This document shows, piece by piece, positions 35,714-44,233 of a DNA stretch of 64,000 nt; within the stretch, counting starts at the first letter, position 1; the number at the start of each line of letters is the position of its first letter. This stretch comes from Mycobacterium deserti (lineage in GTDB: Bacteria; Actinomycetota; Actinomycetes; Mycobacteriales; Mycobacteriaceae). The stretch covers positions 310,001-374,000 of the forward strand of contig NZ_JAODWD010000003.1 in NCBI RefSeq assembly GCF_025345615.1, given 5' to 3'. The translations under genes were made by a program, and so were the position numbers. The notes under the pieces were generated by a model. That model did no database searches, was not told the DNA's origin, and saw nothing but the letters and a program-made list of their open reading frames with translations.

Positions 35714-36583
35714 TCAAGGCCGCGGCTTGATAGCCATACCTTCCGTCTCGCGGAGAGAGAACGCCCGCCGCACCTGATCGACGATGTAGCCGGGGCCATC
35801 TCCCGCGATCACGCGGATGTGCAGCCAGCCGAGTTGCTGCAGCATCGCGAGCCTTCTGACGTCCCACGCATACCGCGCTCGGTCGGTGCGATGCTGGTCG
35901 CCGTCGTACTCGGCGGCGATTTTCAGGTCCTCCCAGCCCATGTCGAGGTAGGCGAATGGCCTGCCGTTCTCGCCGAACACCGGGATCTGAGTCGTCGGGG
36001 TTGGGAAACCCGCGTCGACGAGCAGCAGTCGCAACCACGTTTCCTTCGGCGACTGCGCGCCGGGGTCCATCAACTCGAGCACCTTCCTCAGGCGACGGAC
36101 GCCGCGAGCACCCTTGTACAGCTCGATGAGCGGTCCGACGTGCTGGGCGGCCAGGCCGGTACAGCGCGCGAGGTCGTCCATATGCGCGACGGCTTCGCGA
36201 AGTTCCAGGTGGCGTCCCAGATCGAACGCCGTCCGCTGGATGGTTGCGACGGCCATGCCGTTGAACTCGATTACCTCGTCGGTGGTGAATCTTTCGTTGC
36301 GCGCGACGATGCCGGCCGGCGGATGGTTGTTGTTCCACAGGAGTTCGACCGGCGAACCCTCGTCGACCCACCGCGCGCCGTGCAGCGCCGCCGCGGCGCG
36401 ACCGGTGATGACGCCGCGCTGCCCTGACCAGAGGTAGGCGCCGACGGCGTTGTTGTACAGCGACGATGTGCCGACCCTCGGCATGTACACGTTCGGGTAC
36501 AGATTGCGATACGCCGTTCGCAGCTGGTGGCGACGGAGTTCCCCACGCGCGACGGCTTCACTGCCGACGAAGATGATTCCCAT
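35714..36583 (-). CDS. DUF559 endonuclease-fold protein with AbiEi-like N-terminal region
   Basis: A 289-residue protein of a family found in many copies in rapid-growing mycobacteria. The N-terminal part (residues 1-60, GSEAVARGELRRHQLRTAYR) resembles the wing-type start of AbiEi-like antitoxin proteins. The C-terminal DUF559 domain (about residues 185-275) has the Vsr-like nuclease pattern: SPKETWLRLLL, PFAYLDMGWEDLKIAAEYDG and DQHRTDRARYAWDVRR, giving E, D and ExDG/QH catalytic candidates. Chemistry is unproven. It is the sole gene in the inverted-repeat cassette, and its C-terminal codons (AIKPRP) are encoded by the left repeat. No toxin partner is adjacent. Confidence 0.78.
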   Translation of the reverse strand: MGIIFVGSEAVARGELRRHQLRTAYRNLYPNVYMPRVGTSSLYNNAVGAYLWSGQRGVITGRAAAALHGARWVDEGSPVELLWNNNHPPAGIVARNERFTTDEVIEFNGMAVATIQRTAFDLGRHLELREAVAHMDDLARCTGLAAQHVGPLIELYKGARGVRRLRKVLELMDPGAQSPKETWLRLLLVDAGFPTPTTQIPVFGENGRPFAYLDMGWEDLKIAAEYDGDQHRTDRARYAWDVRRLAMLQQLGWLHIRVIAGDGPGYIVDQVRRAFSLRETEGMAIKPRP

Positions 36584-36657
36584 CGCTGAATCGTGCGCAC
36601 GCGACCGACACCGTCGAAACAGAAGCGAGGGTTATCAACAGCCTGCCTTGATAGCAG

Positions 36658-36676
36658 GGAATTCCATTTCGGCGCA
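36658..36676 (-). repeat. Right terminal inverted repeat of the DUF559 cassette
   Basis: GGAATTCCATTTCGGCGCA on the plus strand, the exact reverse complement of the left 19 bp. The imperfect arm extends to 36630. The outer edge lies 11 bases beyond the thioesterase stop codon. Confidence 0.85.
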
Positions 36677-36687
36677 GAGTGGGGGAG

Positions 36688-37503
36688 CTAAGGGGCGGGC
36701 ATCGGGCGCACCAGCACCGACTGCTGGATGGCGCCGACCGCGCCGCTCTCGTCGAACAGTGTGCCGAGCGTCGTGCCGATGCCGTCGGGTCCGTAACTGG
36801 TCTCGGCGCGGATCCCGATCCACTCGCCCTCCGGCATGCGGTGCAGGTGCACGACGAGATCGGTGTTCATGAACGTCCACTTGCGGATGTCCAGCTTCGT
36901 CCCGATTCCGTTGGCGTCGTCGGCCACCGCGAACAAGCGCTCGAGCGGGGTCATGGACTCGCCGTTGACGAGGTCGACCGTCGGCCGCAGCCACGACTCA
37001 CCGGGTCCCTGCGCCATCGGCGTGGTCAGCCAGCGCCAGTCCAGGCTGTGCACGTAGTTGCGATCCCAATCCTTCTCCAGATTGCGATTGTGGGCCTCGG
37101 CGAGGGGACGCAGTGGCGGAGCGGAAGCGTGCGCGACGTCGGCAGTGTCGATGGTCTTGAGCCGCCACCCGCTGGCCTTGGCGACGGCTCTGGGCTCGCC
37201 GTCCTTCCCGGGCGCCAGCATCTCGGCGCTGACGAGTTCGATCTGCTTGCCGGAGCGCTCGATTCGGGACCGCACCCACAGCTCACCTTCGGCGGGGACC
37301 GCGCCGAGCAGATCGACCAGTACCCTGCTGAGGCGTGTGTCCTCGCGCGCCTCACAGCGTTCCAGGGCGCGAACCAGCAGCGCCGACACCGGCGCCCCGT
37401 GCTGGATGGCGGCCGACCACGTGCTGCGAACCAGATCGGTCGGGCGGAACCTCTCGCCGAGCGCGTCGCCGCCGTCGATGAGTTCGTAGTATGCGTCGCT
37501 CAC
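36688..37503 (-). CDS. Acyl-CoA thioesterase family protein (double hotdog)
   Basis: A 271-residue protein with two hotdog-fold halves of the TesB-like thioesterase group. The first half (about 1-125) has RSTWSAAIQHGAPVSALLVR and SRVLVDLLGAVPAEGELWV; the second (about 150-270) has SWLRPTVDLVNGE, ANGIGTKLDIRKWTFMNTDL and GIRAETSYGPDGIGTTLGTL, with the DxxxG/S-type site near the end. It may release free acid from a pathway thioester or act as a hydratase-like relative. The GTG overlaps the SMP-30 stop by four bases, so both belong to one transcript from operator E. Confidence 0.83.
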   Translation of the reverse strand: MSDAYYELIDGGDALGERFRPTDLVRSTWSAAIQHGAPVSALLVRALERCEAREDTRLSRVLVDLLGAVPAEGELWVRSRIERSGKQIELVSAEMLAPGKDGEPRAVAKASGWRLKTIDTADVAHASAPPLRPLAEAHNRNLEKDWDRNYVHSLDWRWLTTPMAQGPGESWLRPTVDLVNGESMTPLERLFAVADDANGIGTKLDIRKWTFMNTDLVVHLHRMPEGEWIGIRAETSYGPDGIGTTLGTLFDESGAVGAIQQSVLVRPMPAP

Positions 37504-38312
37504 GGCATGCCCGCGGCGGGGACGTCGACCATGACCGCGTCGAGCCGAGACAACTTCGTGCCCACAAGGCGCTGCGGATAGGCGTCGGCGCTCGTCAGCA
37601 TGAACAACGTGCGGCCCTCTGGCCCGCCGAGCGTGCAGGCGATCGCGGTGCGCTCACCCATGTCGATGCGGTCAGTCACGGTGCCGCCGTGAATGATTCG
37701 CTCGAACTGGTGGGCCAGCGTCATCGCCGCCCACACACCGCCTTCGGCGTCGAGGGCAATACCGTCCGGCGGTCCGTCGAGCCCGTCGGCAAAGGCACGC
37801 CGGTCCGACAGCGACCCGTCCGGACCGATCGAGAACGCGGTCAGCCTGCGGGCCGTCGACTCGGCGACGATCAGCGTTGCACCGTCGGGAGTGATGACCA
37901 TGCCGTTGGGGAAGTCGAGATCCTCGGCGACGATGGTCGGCGAGTCATCGGGGTCGATGCGCACGATCACACCGCCGTTGAACGCCTGCGAACCGACGTA
38001 GGCCCGCCCAATCCCGTCGACGACCATGTCGCCGAGATTCGCAGGCACACAGTCCGACAGGTCGGCGATCGTCGTGACCGTCTCGCCGTCGTAGCGCAAT
38101 ACCTGGCGATTCTCGGTCGACACGACCAGCAGCGACCCGTCCGGGCGGAACCCGAGACCCGACGGTGCATGACCCGCCAGCGGCAAGGTGGTCATGGCGC
38201 CCTGCAGCGTGACGGTGTGCACCGCTTCGCCCAGCATGTCGGAGAACCACAGCAGCCCTTCGAACCAGCGTGGACCTTCCCCGAAACAGAACCCGTCGGC
38301 GAGCGTGGTCAA
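37500..38312 (-). CDS. SMP-30/gluconolactonase-like beta-propeller protein
   Basis: A 270-residue six-bladed propeller of the SMP-30/LRE family. It begins LADGFCFGEGPRWFEGLLWF, where the GEGPRW glutamate is the usual calcium/zinc ligand; other family marks are RYDGETVTTIADLSDCVPANLGDMVVDGIGRAYVG (core ANLGDMVVDGIGRAYVG), DFPNGMVITPDGATLIVAES and DGLDGPPDGIALDAEGGVW. Members hydrolyse lactones, fitting a product of the Baeyer-Villiger enzyme. I chose the TTG at 38312, preceded by AAAGGTG and exactly seven bases after the TAAAGG box of operator E; longer frames run through that operator. Confidence 0.85.
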   Translation of the reverse strand: MTTLADGFCFGEGPRWFEGLLWFSDMLGEAVHTVTLQGAMTTLPLAGHAPSGLGFRPDGSLLVVSTENRQVLRYDGETVTTIADLSDCVPANLGDMVVDGIGRAYVGSQAFNGGVIVRIDPDDSPTIVAEDLDFPNGMVITPDGATLIVAESTARRLTAFSIGPDGSLSDRRAFADGLDGPPDGIALDAEGGVWAAMTLAHQFERIIHGGTVTDRIDMGERTAIACTLGGPEGRTLFMLTSADAYPQRLVGTKLSRLDAVMVDVPAAGMP

Positions 38313-38322
38313 TGTCGCACCT

Positions 38323-38346
38323 TTACAAAACACGTCACAAGTGTCA
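38323..38346. promoter_or_regulatory. Island operator E, between SMP-30 and the P450 operon
   Basis: TTACA-N14-TGTCA. Toward SMP-30 it reads GTGACA, 16-bp spacer, TAAAGG, then seven bases to the TTG start. It is also 28 bases before the first gene of the seven-gene plus-strand operon, so one site can govern both directions. Confidence 0.78.
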
Positions 38347-38373
38347 CGCTCGCTGGGTGCCACTGTCAACCGG

Positions 38374-39087
38374 ATGCTGGTCATGAAGAAGTACTACGGC
38401 CACACGCTTCTGTATCTGCACGAGACGATCGCACTCGGATCCGGCCGCACCGACCGGTTCACGGAGGTGTTCGGTGACCTCTACCAGCCGATGATGACCG
38501 ACCTCGGCGCGCGGTTGTTCGCGATGTGGGAGACCACGCCCTACAACGGCCACTGGCCGCAGGTGACCGTCATCTGGGAGATCGACAAGTTCGCCGACTA
38601 CGCGCACATCGGCAGGTCGCAGGCCCGCGGCGGCAGCCACGCCGATGCGGCCGCCGCATGGTCGACCTACCTCGCCGAAATCGGTGCCGCCGGCGAGGGC
38701 CGCATCATGTACGCGGGCAAGTTCAACAGAACGCTCGCGCAGTTGCAGGACGAGCAGTTCGGCGCGGGTCTGGTGATCCAGGAGATCATGCAGACCAAGC
38801 CCGGCCGCCAGGACGACTACATCCGTGAACTCGAGCGGTTGTACGTGCCATGGTCCGAGCGCACCGGCAAGCGCTGGCTCGGCTCGTTCATCACCACGTT
38901 CCGGTTCAACGAGGTCATTCACTACTGGGCGCTCGACGGAGACTGGGACTGCTTCGAAAACCATTACCCGTCATGGAAAGACGCCCCGCCCGCCGAGATC
39001 GTCACCTGGATGAGCGTCGCGCCCGCGCTGCGTGACGGCTGGGAGGACTCGATCCTGGCGGCCCTACCGCCTTCTCCGCTGCGATGA
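38374..39087 (+). CDS. NIPSNAP-like dimeric alpha/beta-barrel protein (two domains)
   Basis: A 237-residue protein that appears to contain two ferredoxin-like (NIPSNAP/ABM-type) halves: residues about 5-115 (HETIALGSGRTDRFTEVFGD, TVIWEIDKFADYAHIGRSQ) and about 125-235 (LVIQEIMQTKPGRQDDYIRE, WLGSFITTFRFNEVIHYWAL). Such folds bind small hydrophobic compounds and sometimes catalyse ring chemistry; function is unknown. Two ATGs (38374, 38383) are possible. It is the first gene of a seven-gene operon and overlaps the P450 start by four bases. Confidence 0.72.
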   Translation: MLVMKKYYGHTLLYLHETIALGSGRTDRFTEVFGDLYQPMMTDLGARLFAMWETTPYNGHWPQVTVIWEIDKFADYAHIGRSQARGGSHADAAAAWSTYLAEIGAAGEGRIMYAGKFNRTLAQLQDEQFGAGLVIQEIMQTKPGRQDDYIRELERLYVPWSERTGKRWLGSFITTFRFNEVIHYWALDGDWDCFENHYPSWKDAPPAEIVTWMSVAPALRDGWEDSILAALPPSPLR

Positions 39088-40310
39088 CGTCGACTGTGAC
39101 ACAGGATTTCTCCTACGATCCGTTCGATCCGGCGGTGATGGCCGATCCGCTGCCGTACTACCGCGTGCTGCGCGACGAGCGCCCGGTGTATTACATCGAC
39201 AAGTGGGACACCTACGCCCTGTCGCGGTTCGACGACATCTGGCAGACGCTGGCGGTCAACGACGGAACGTTCGTCGCATCCGAGGGAACTCTGCCCTCGG
39301 CAACGGTTTTGGCGCACCCCAACGACGGTCCGGTGCCCGACCCGCCGCTGCATCCCATGCCGTTTCACGCCAACTTCGACGCGCCGATCTACGACGGTGT
39401 CCGGCGCTGCACGTCGGGACAGTTCCGGCCGAGGGCCGTCGCCAGGCTGGCCGAGCGAGTCCGTGAGTTGGCCAACGAGCGGCTCGACGAGTTGCTTCCG
39501 CGGGGCCGGTTCGACCTCACCCAGGACTACGGCGGCATTGTCGCGGCGTCGATGGTGTGCGAACTTCTCGGCCTGCCCGTGGAATTGGCGTCCGACGTGC
39601 TGGCGACGGTGAACGCGGGCAGCCTGGCACAGCCGGGCAGCGGTGTCGAAGTGGCCAACGCCCGGCCGGGCTACCTGGAATACCTCGTGCCGCTCGTGCA
39701 GCGCAGCCGCGCCGAGGGGCCGGGAGGCAACTCGATCGCCGACAATCTGGTCGACTTCCGATTGCCCGACGATTCAACCCTCAGCGATATCGAGGCCGCC
39801 ACCCAGATGCTCGGCGTGTTCATCGGCGGCACCGAGACCGTGCCCAAGATCGTCGCGCACGGCTTGTGGGAGTTGGGCAGCCGGCCCGATCAGACGGCAG
39901 CGGTGCGAGCCGATGTGGAAGCCAATGTGCCCGTCGCGCGCGAAGAGATGATCCGTTACTGCGCGCCCGCTCAGTGGTTCGCCCGCACCGTGCGCAAGCC
40001 GTACACGATTCACGGCACGACGATAGATCCCGGCAAGCGCGTCATCACGCTGCTCGCCTCGGCCGCGCGCGACGAACGCGAGTACCCCGATCCGGATGAG
40101 TTCATCTGGAATCGACGCATCGAGCGACTGCTGGCCTTCGGTCGCGGCCAGCACTTCTGCCTCGGCGTGCACCTCGCGCGGCTGGAGATCGGCGTCATGG
40201 TGACCGAATGGCTCAAGAGGGTTCCCGAGTGGCATATCGACGGCGACGCCGCCTTGCGTCCGCCGTCGAGTTTTCAGTGGGGCTGGAACAGTGTCCCCGT
40301 TGAGGTCTGA
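39084..40310 (+). CDS. Cytochrome P450
   Basis: A 408-residue bacterial P450. The I-helix oxygen-activation motif is GVFIGGTETVPK (G-G-x-E-T in place of the commoner A-G-x-D/E-T), the K-helix has EEMIR (ExxR), and the heme loop is FGRGQHFCLGVHLAR with axial Cys359. No ferredoxin or reductase gene is beside it, so redox partners must be encoded elsewhere. It starts with an ATGA overlap and ends one base before the dehydrogenase ATG. By context it hydroxylates the pathway substrate first; the CYP subfamily cannot be assigned without alignment. Confidence 0.93.
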   Translation: MTSTVTQDFSYDPFDPAVMADPLPYYRVLRDERPVYYIDKWDTYALSRFDDIWQTLAVNDGTFVASEGTLPSATVLAHPNDGPVPDPPLHPMPFHANFDAPIYDGVRRCTSGQFRPRAVARLAERVRELANERLDELLPRGRFDLTQDYGGIVAASMVCELLGLPVELASDVLATVNAGSLAQPGSGVEVANARPGYLEYLVPLVQRSRAEGPGGNSIADNLVDFRLPDDSTLSDIEAATQMLGVFIGGTETVPKIVAHGLWELGSRPDQTAAVRADVEANVPVAREEMIRYCAPAQWFARTVRKPYTIHGTTIDPGKRVITLLASAARDEREYPDPDEFIWNRRIERLLAFGRGQHFCLGVHLARLEIGVMVTEWLKRVPEWHIDGDAALRPPSSFQWGWNSVPVEV

Positions 40311-40311
40311 C

Positions 40312-41280
40312 ATGTGGGCGTACCGACTCGTCGCGCCATACACCTTTGCGCGAGTGCAGATTCCGGAAAAGACGCCGGATTCCCTGACGGACCGTCAAGT
40401 GCTGCTGCGGTTTCTCGCAGCGGGAATCTGCGGCAGCGATCTGCCGGGCTTCCGTGGCAGCAAGGGGCGGTTACCCGGCGACGTGGGCCTGCGCGCCGCC
40501 GAGATGGACGGCTTCCCGGTGCACGAGGTCGTGGGCGAGGTGCTCGCGAGCCGACATCCCCGCCACAGCGTCGGCGACCGTGTGGTCGGTTGGGCGCCCG
40601 GATTCGACGGACTGATGGAGTATGTCGTGGCCGACGGCGACGGTCTGGCGGCCTACGACCGCACCTTGACCCCGCAGCATGCCGTCGCCCTGCAGCCGCT
40701 CGCCTGTGTCCTCTACGCGCTCGAGCAGCTCGGCGATCTCGACGGCCGCCACGTCGCGGTGCTGGGCCAGGGCTCCATCGGCCTGTTGTTCTCCTATGCG
40801 GCAAAGGCTCTGGGCGCCCGGCATGTCACCGGCGTCGACCCGGTCGACCGAGACAGCGTCGGCAATGACTTCGGCGTCGACACCATCGTCCGCGCGACCA
40901 GCGACCGTTGGGTGAGCCACCTCGGCGCCGACGACCGACCCGATGTCGTGATCGAGGCGGTGGGTCACCAGGTCGCCACCCTCGGCCACGCGATCGAGGC
41001 GGCGGCCTTCGGTGGAACGGTGTTCTATTTCGGTGTGCCCGACGACGACAGCTATCCGATCAGTATGCGCATCATGCTGCGCAATAACCTGACACTCAAA
41101 TCCGGTGTGACACTTGATCGGCGCCGCATGTTGGTCGCCGCCGGCGAGTTCGTCCGCGCGCGGCCGCAGCTGCTGCCCGCCTATGTGACCCACACCTACG
41201 GCGTCGACGACGTGCAGGACGCCTTCGAGCTTGCCTGCAGACCGATGCCTGAGCGCATCAAGATCGCGATCGTCCGATGA
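40312..41280 (+). CDS. Zinc-type medium-chain alcohol dehydrogenase (MDR)
   Basis: A 322-residue MDR-family dehydrogenase. The N-terminal GroES-like part has AAGICGSDLPGFRG (zinc-ligand Cys), FPVHEVVGEV (His-Glu) and a short region where the structural-zinc lobe would be, which seems reduced. The Rossmann part has VAVLGQGSIGLLFSYAAKALG and VTGVDPVDRD with the cofactor-selecting aspartate, implying NAD preference. It would oxidise the alcohol made by the P450. The ATG at 40312 follows GAGG and lies one base after the P450 stop; it overlaps the aldolase start by four bases. Confidence 0.88.
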   Translation: MWAYRLVAPYTFARVQIPEKTPDSLTDRQVLLRFLAAGICGSDLPGFRGSKGRLPGDVGLRAAEMDGFPVHEVVGEVLASRHPRHSVGDRVVGWAPGFDGLMEYVVADGDGLAAYDRTLTPQHAVALQPLACVLYALEQLGDLDGRHVAVLGQGSIGLLFSYAAKALGARHVTGVDPVDRDSVGNDFGVDTIVRATSDRWVSHLGADDRPDVVIEAVGHQVATLGHAIEAAAFGGTVFYFGVPDDDSYPISMRIMLRNNLTLKSGVTLDRRRMLVAAGEFVRARPQLLPAYVTHTYGVDDVQDAFELACRPMPERIKIAIVR

Positions 41281-42023
41281 CGGCGAGCGGACTGCCGATC
41301 GGCACCGGCGAGCGCGTGTGGGGCGGCTGGGTGGTCGGGCCGACGATCATCGGTCCCGAGGAGTTCGCCGCCGCGGGATACGACTATGTGGTATTCGACG
41401 TCCAGCACGGCTATCTCGACGACGCCGATGTCGCGCTGATGCTCCGTCGGCTGGAACATGTGCCGATCGCCACCGCGGTCCGACTACCCTCGACAGACCC
41501 CGCCCCCATCGGACGTGTCCTCGATGCGGGCGCCGACGCCGTCATCGTCGCAATGGTGGAGTCGGCCGCGCAGGCGGCCGCTGCGGTCGCTGCGACGCGA
41601 TACGCGCCCGCGGGGGTGCGGAGCTTCGGGCCCCTTCGGGCCAGCCTCGGCGTCGATCCAGCCGCGCTCCAGGCGCGGGCACGTGTGTTCGCGATGATCG
41701 AGACTGCACAGGGCCTTTCGCAACTGGACACGATCTGTGCAGTCGACGGGTTGGCCGGCGTGTACACCGGCCCGGCAGATCTGGCCATCTCCTTGGGGTG
41801 CGCGGTCACCGAAGCGTGGACGGACACCACCGTTATTGACGCGATGGCGAGCATTGCGTCGACCGCGGCTGCAGCGGGCCTGATCGCCGGCGTCCACGCA
41901 GGCGACGGCAGGCGAGGGGAAAAGTCGGCACAGATGGGATACCAGATGATCAGTCTCGCCTCGGAATCACAAGCGCTGCGCCGTGGGGCCGCGGAGCACC
42001 TGAGGGAAGCGACCGGTCGATGA
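41277..42023 (+). CDS. HpcH/HpaI-type class II aldolase/citrate lyase family protein
   Basis: A 248-residue TIM-barrel aldolase. Family elements are AAGYDYVVFDVQHGYLDDAD near residue 35 (catalytic histidine in QHG), AVRLPSTDPAPIGRVLDAGAD, and the metal ligands in VFAMIETAQGLSQLD (Glu) and GVYTGPADLAISLG (Asp). Such enzymes reversibly cleave 2-keto-4-hydroxy acids to pyruvate and an aldehyde. In this operon it could split a ring-opened hydroxy-keto acid, its aldehyde then going to the island aldehyde dehydrogenase. Overlaps of four bases link it to both neighbours. Confidence 0.87.
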   Translation: MTASGLPIGTGERVWGGWVVGPTIIGPEEFAAAGYDYVVFDVQHGYLDDADVALMLRRLEHVPIATAVRLPSTDPAPIGRVLDAGADAVIVAMVESAAQAAAAVAATRYAPAGVRSFGPLRASLGVDPAALQARARVFAMIETAQGLSQLDTICAVDGLAGVYTGPADLAISLGCAVTEAWTDTTVIDAMASIASTAAAAGLIAGVHAGDGRRGEKSAQMGYQMISLASESQALRRGAAEHLREATGR

Positions 42024-42745
42024 CGGGATCGCAACGCGTCGCACTGGTGACGGGCGCCGCCCGCGGGCAGGGTGCGGCGATCACGAAGCGTCTGCGCGCC
42101 GACGGTTTTCAGGTTGGCGCCTGCGACGTGCGGATGGATGAGTTGCGCACCTCGATCGCCGACCTCGGCGACGACGTCATCGCGGTCGAACTCGACGTCA
42201 CGTCGCCCGAGCAGTGGAAAACCGCGGTATGCGAGATCGTCGAGCGCTTCGGCACGTTGACGACGCTGATCAACAACGCCGGCGTGCTACATCGGTCCTC
42301 GCTGGCCGACGAAACCGCCGAAGGCTTCGAAAGCAGTTGGCGCTTCAACTGTCTCGGCCCGTTCCTCGGTATCCAAGCGGCGCTGGGGCATCTGCTGCAA
42401 GCGTCGGGCGCGGCGATCGTCAACACCGTCAGCACCGGCGCCATCCGACCGTTCCCGAACCACGCCGCATACGGGTCGTCGAAATGGGCGTTGCGCGGCC
42501 TCACCCAGAGCGTGGCCGCAGAACTCGCTTCAGACGGCATCCGCGTCAACGCGGTGTTCCCCGGCCCGATCGAGACCCCGATGCTCGACCCCGCAACTCA
42601 GCAGCGGCTGACCGCGTCGCTGGGCCGCATCGGCAAGCCCGACGAAGTCGCCAACGTCGTCGCCTTCCTGGTCTCCGACCAGGCATCGTTCATGACGGGG
42701 TCCGAAGTCATCGTGGACGGCGGCCAGTGTCTGCGAATCGGATGA
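42020..42745 (+). CDS. Short-chain dehydrogenase/reductase
   Basis: A 241-residue classical SDR: cofactor motif TGAARGQGAAITKRL (TGxxxGxG), NNAGVL at strand 4, catalytic serine in VNTVSTGAI, and YxxxK as AAYGSSKWALRGL near residue 150. The end TGSEVIVDGGQCLRIG is typical of the family. It probably interconverts alcohol and ketone alongside the MDR enzyme, supplying the ketone substrate of the monooxygenase encoded next. It overlaps both neighbours by four bases. Confidence 0.93.
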   Translation: MTGSQRVALVTGAARGQGAAITKRLRADGFQVGACDVRMDELRTSIADLGDDVIAVELDVTSPEQWKTAVCEIVERFGTLTTLINNAGVLHRSSLADETAEGFESSWRFNCLGPFLGIQAALGHLLQASGAAIVNTVSTGAIRPFPNHAAYGSSKWALRGLTQSVAAELASDGIRVNAVFPGPIETPMLDPATQQRLTASLGRIGKPDEVANVVAFLVSDQASFMTGSEVIVDGGQCLRIG

Positions 42746-44229
42746 GTCCGTCCGTCGGGATCATCGGTGCGGGCCCGGGCGGGCTTGCGCTCGGAATCTT
42801 TCTGCGCAAGGCCGGGTTCCGTGATTTCACGATCTTCGACCGCGAGGACGGCGTCGGCGGGACCTGGCGCATCAACACCTACCCCGGCCTTGCCTGTGAC
42901 GTGAAGTCGCACCTGTACTCCTACTCGTTCGACCTCAACGCCGACTGGTCGCGGCTGTGGTCAGCTCAGCCGGAGATCCTGAAGTACTTCGAACGGTGCG
43001 CGCAGCGTTACGAGCTCGGGCCGAACCTGATGCTGCGCACCGAGATCGTGGCGGCGCGCTGGGACGGCGAGACATGGCGACTGAAGACGGCCGACGGTGA
43101 ACAGTACGCGTTCGACGTGGTGGTTTCCGCGATCGGTCTGTTCACTCAGCCGGTGCTCCCAGACCTCATCGTGGAGGAACCGTTCTCGGGCACGCTGATG
43201 CACACCGCACGCTGGGACCATTCCGTCGACCTCACCGGCGCGCGGGTGGCGGTATTGGGCACCGGATCGACGGCGGCGCAACTTGTTCCCGAGGTGGCGA
43301 GGGTCGCAGCCAAGGTCTATTCGGTGCAGCGTTCGCCGACCTGGATCCTGCCGAAGCCAGATCGTGAGTACACCCGTAGGGAGCGGTGGGTCTTCCGCCA
43401 CATTCCGCTCGCCAAGAAGATCTACCGGTTCAGGCTGTGGCTGCGCAGCGAGTCGAACATCTCGGTGATCGAGAACGGCAGCGACAAGACGCAGGAATTC
43501 AGGGACATCGCGCTGAAGGTACTCGAGTCGGCTGTGCCTGACGAGGCGTTGCGACGCAGGCTGACTCCCGATCACCCGTTCGGTTGCAAGCGGCTGGTGT
43601 TCGCCACGGACTACCTTGAGGCTCTGACCCAACCGCACGTCGATGTCGTGGCGAGCCCGGCGCGCGCGTTGCGGAAACGATCGCTGGTGACAGCAGACGG
43701 CACCGAACTCGATGTTGACGTCGTGGCGTGTGCGACGGGCTACGCCGCAGCCGACTACCTCGGCCAGATCGACGTCGTCGGCGAGGACGGGACGACGCTG
43801 CGCGAGGAGTGGCGAGACGGAGCGTACGCGTACCTGGGAATGGCCGTGCCTGGGTTCCCGAACTTCTTCATGCTGTACGGGCCCAACACCAACGTCGGGT
43901 CGAACAGCGTCATCTTCATGCTGGAGGCGCAGGCTCACTACATCGTGCGCGCACTGAAGTACATGCGGCGCAGGAACAAGTCCTACATCGTCGTGCGGCC
44001 GCGCACCATGGCCGAATTCCTCGCCAAGGTCGACGCCTGGATGGCGGGCACCGTCTGGCTCACCCGGTGCAGCAATTACTTCCGCGCCGCCAACGGCCGG
44101 GTGGTCACCCAGTGGCCACGCAGCGCCGGTGCGTTCTGGGCGATGACCCGTCGCTTCAGGCCGGCGGACTACATGTTCGAACCACAGCGGGCGACGGTGG
44201 CCGCCGTCCGTACGACGGTGGACCGGTAG
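42742..44229 (+). CDS. Baeyer-Villiger-type flavin monooxygenase
   Basis: A 495-residue class B flavoprotein monooxygenase. The first Rossmann motif is GIIGAGPGGLALG (residues 6-18), then GGTWRINTYPGLACD; the Baeyer-Villiger fingerprint FxGxxxHxxxW is exact in F148-SGTLMHTAR-W158; the second Rossmann motif is VAVLGTGSTAAQL. It would insert oxygen next to a ketone, giving an ester or lactone, with NADPH. It lies directly after the two dehydrogenases and before an esterase in one operon, which supports a ketone-to-ester-to-acid plus alcohol sequence. The substrate is unknown; cyclic terpenoid ketones are one possibility. Confidence 0.92.
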   Translation: MSPSVGIIGAGPGGLALGIFLRKAGFRDFTIFDREDGVGGTWRINTYPGLACDVKSHLYSYSFDLNADWSRLWSAQPEILKYFERCAQRYELGPNLMLRTEIVAARWDGETWRLKTADGEQYAFDVVVSAIGLFTQPVLPDLIVEEPFSGTLMHTARWDHSVDLTGARVAVLGTGSTAAQLVPEVARVAAKVYSVQRSPTWILPKPDREYTRRERWVFRHIPLAKKIYRFRLWLRSESNISVIENGSDKTQEFRDIALKVLESAVPDEALRRRLTPDHPFGCKRLVFATDYLEALTQPHVDVVASPARALRKRSLVTADGTELDVDVVACATGYAAADYLGQIDVVGEDGTTLREEWRDGAYAYLGMAVPGFPNFFMLYGPNTNVGSNSVIFMLEAQAHYIVRALKYMRRRNKSYIVVRPRTMAEFLAKVDAWMAGTVWLTRCSNYFRAANGRVVTQWPRSAGAFWAMTRRFRPADYMFEPQRATVAAVRTTVDR

Positions 44230-44233
44230 GCCG

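Larger units (their letters stand above)
35689..36676 (-). mobile_element. 988-bp inverted-repeat cassette carrying a DUF559/AbiEi-like gene
   Basis: The ends are perfect 19-bp inverted repeats (TGCGCCGAAATGGAATTCC) that extend imperfectly to 47 bp, with 37 of 47 positions matching. The only gene inside is the DUF559 protein; there is no transposase or recombinase, so mobility would have to be supplied in trans. The cassette sits exactly between two well-formed units: four bases from TetR 2 operator D on one side and 11 bases from the thioesterase stop on the other. I found no convincing target-site duplication. A third copy of the end sequence occurs at 11436. Confidence 0.7.

Noticed and set aside
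35689..36676. Short peptides readable from the repeat ends (MEFRALKAAA and MEFPAIKAGC) as a conserved leader peptide
   Set aside because: Both arise from the imperfect terminal repeats and point inward from opposite ends of the cassette; the solo copy encodes a different continuation. The inverted-repeat explanation is simpler.
35680..36690. Target-site duplication around the DUF559 cassette
   Set aside because: Bases flanking the two ends (CACGAC and GAGTGG) do not form a direct repeat that I could accept.
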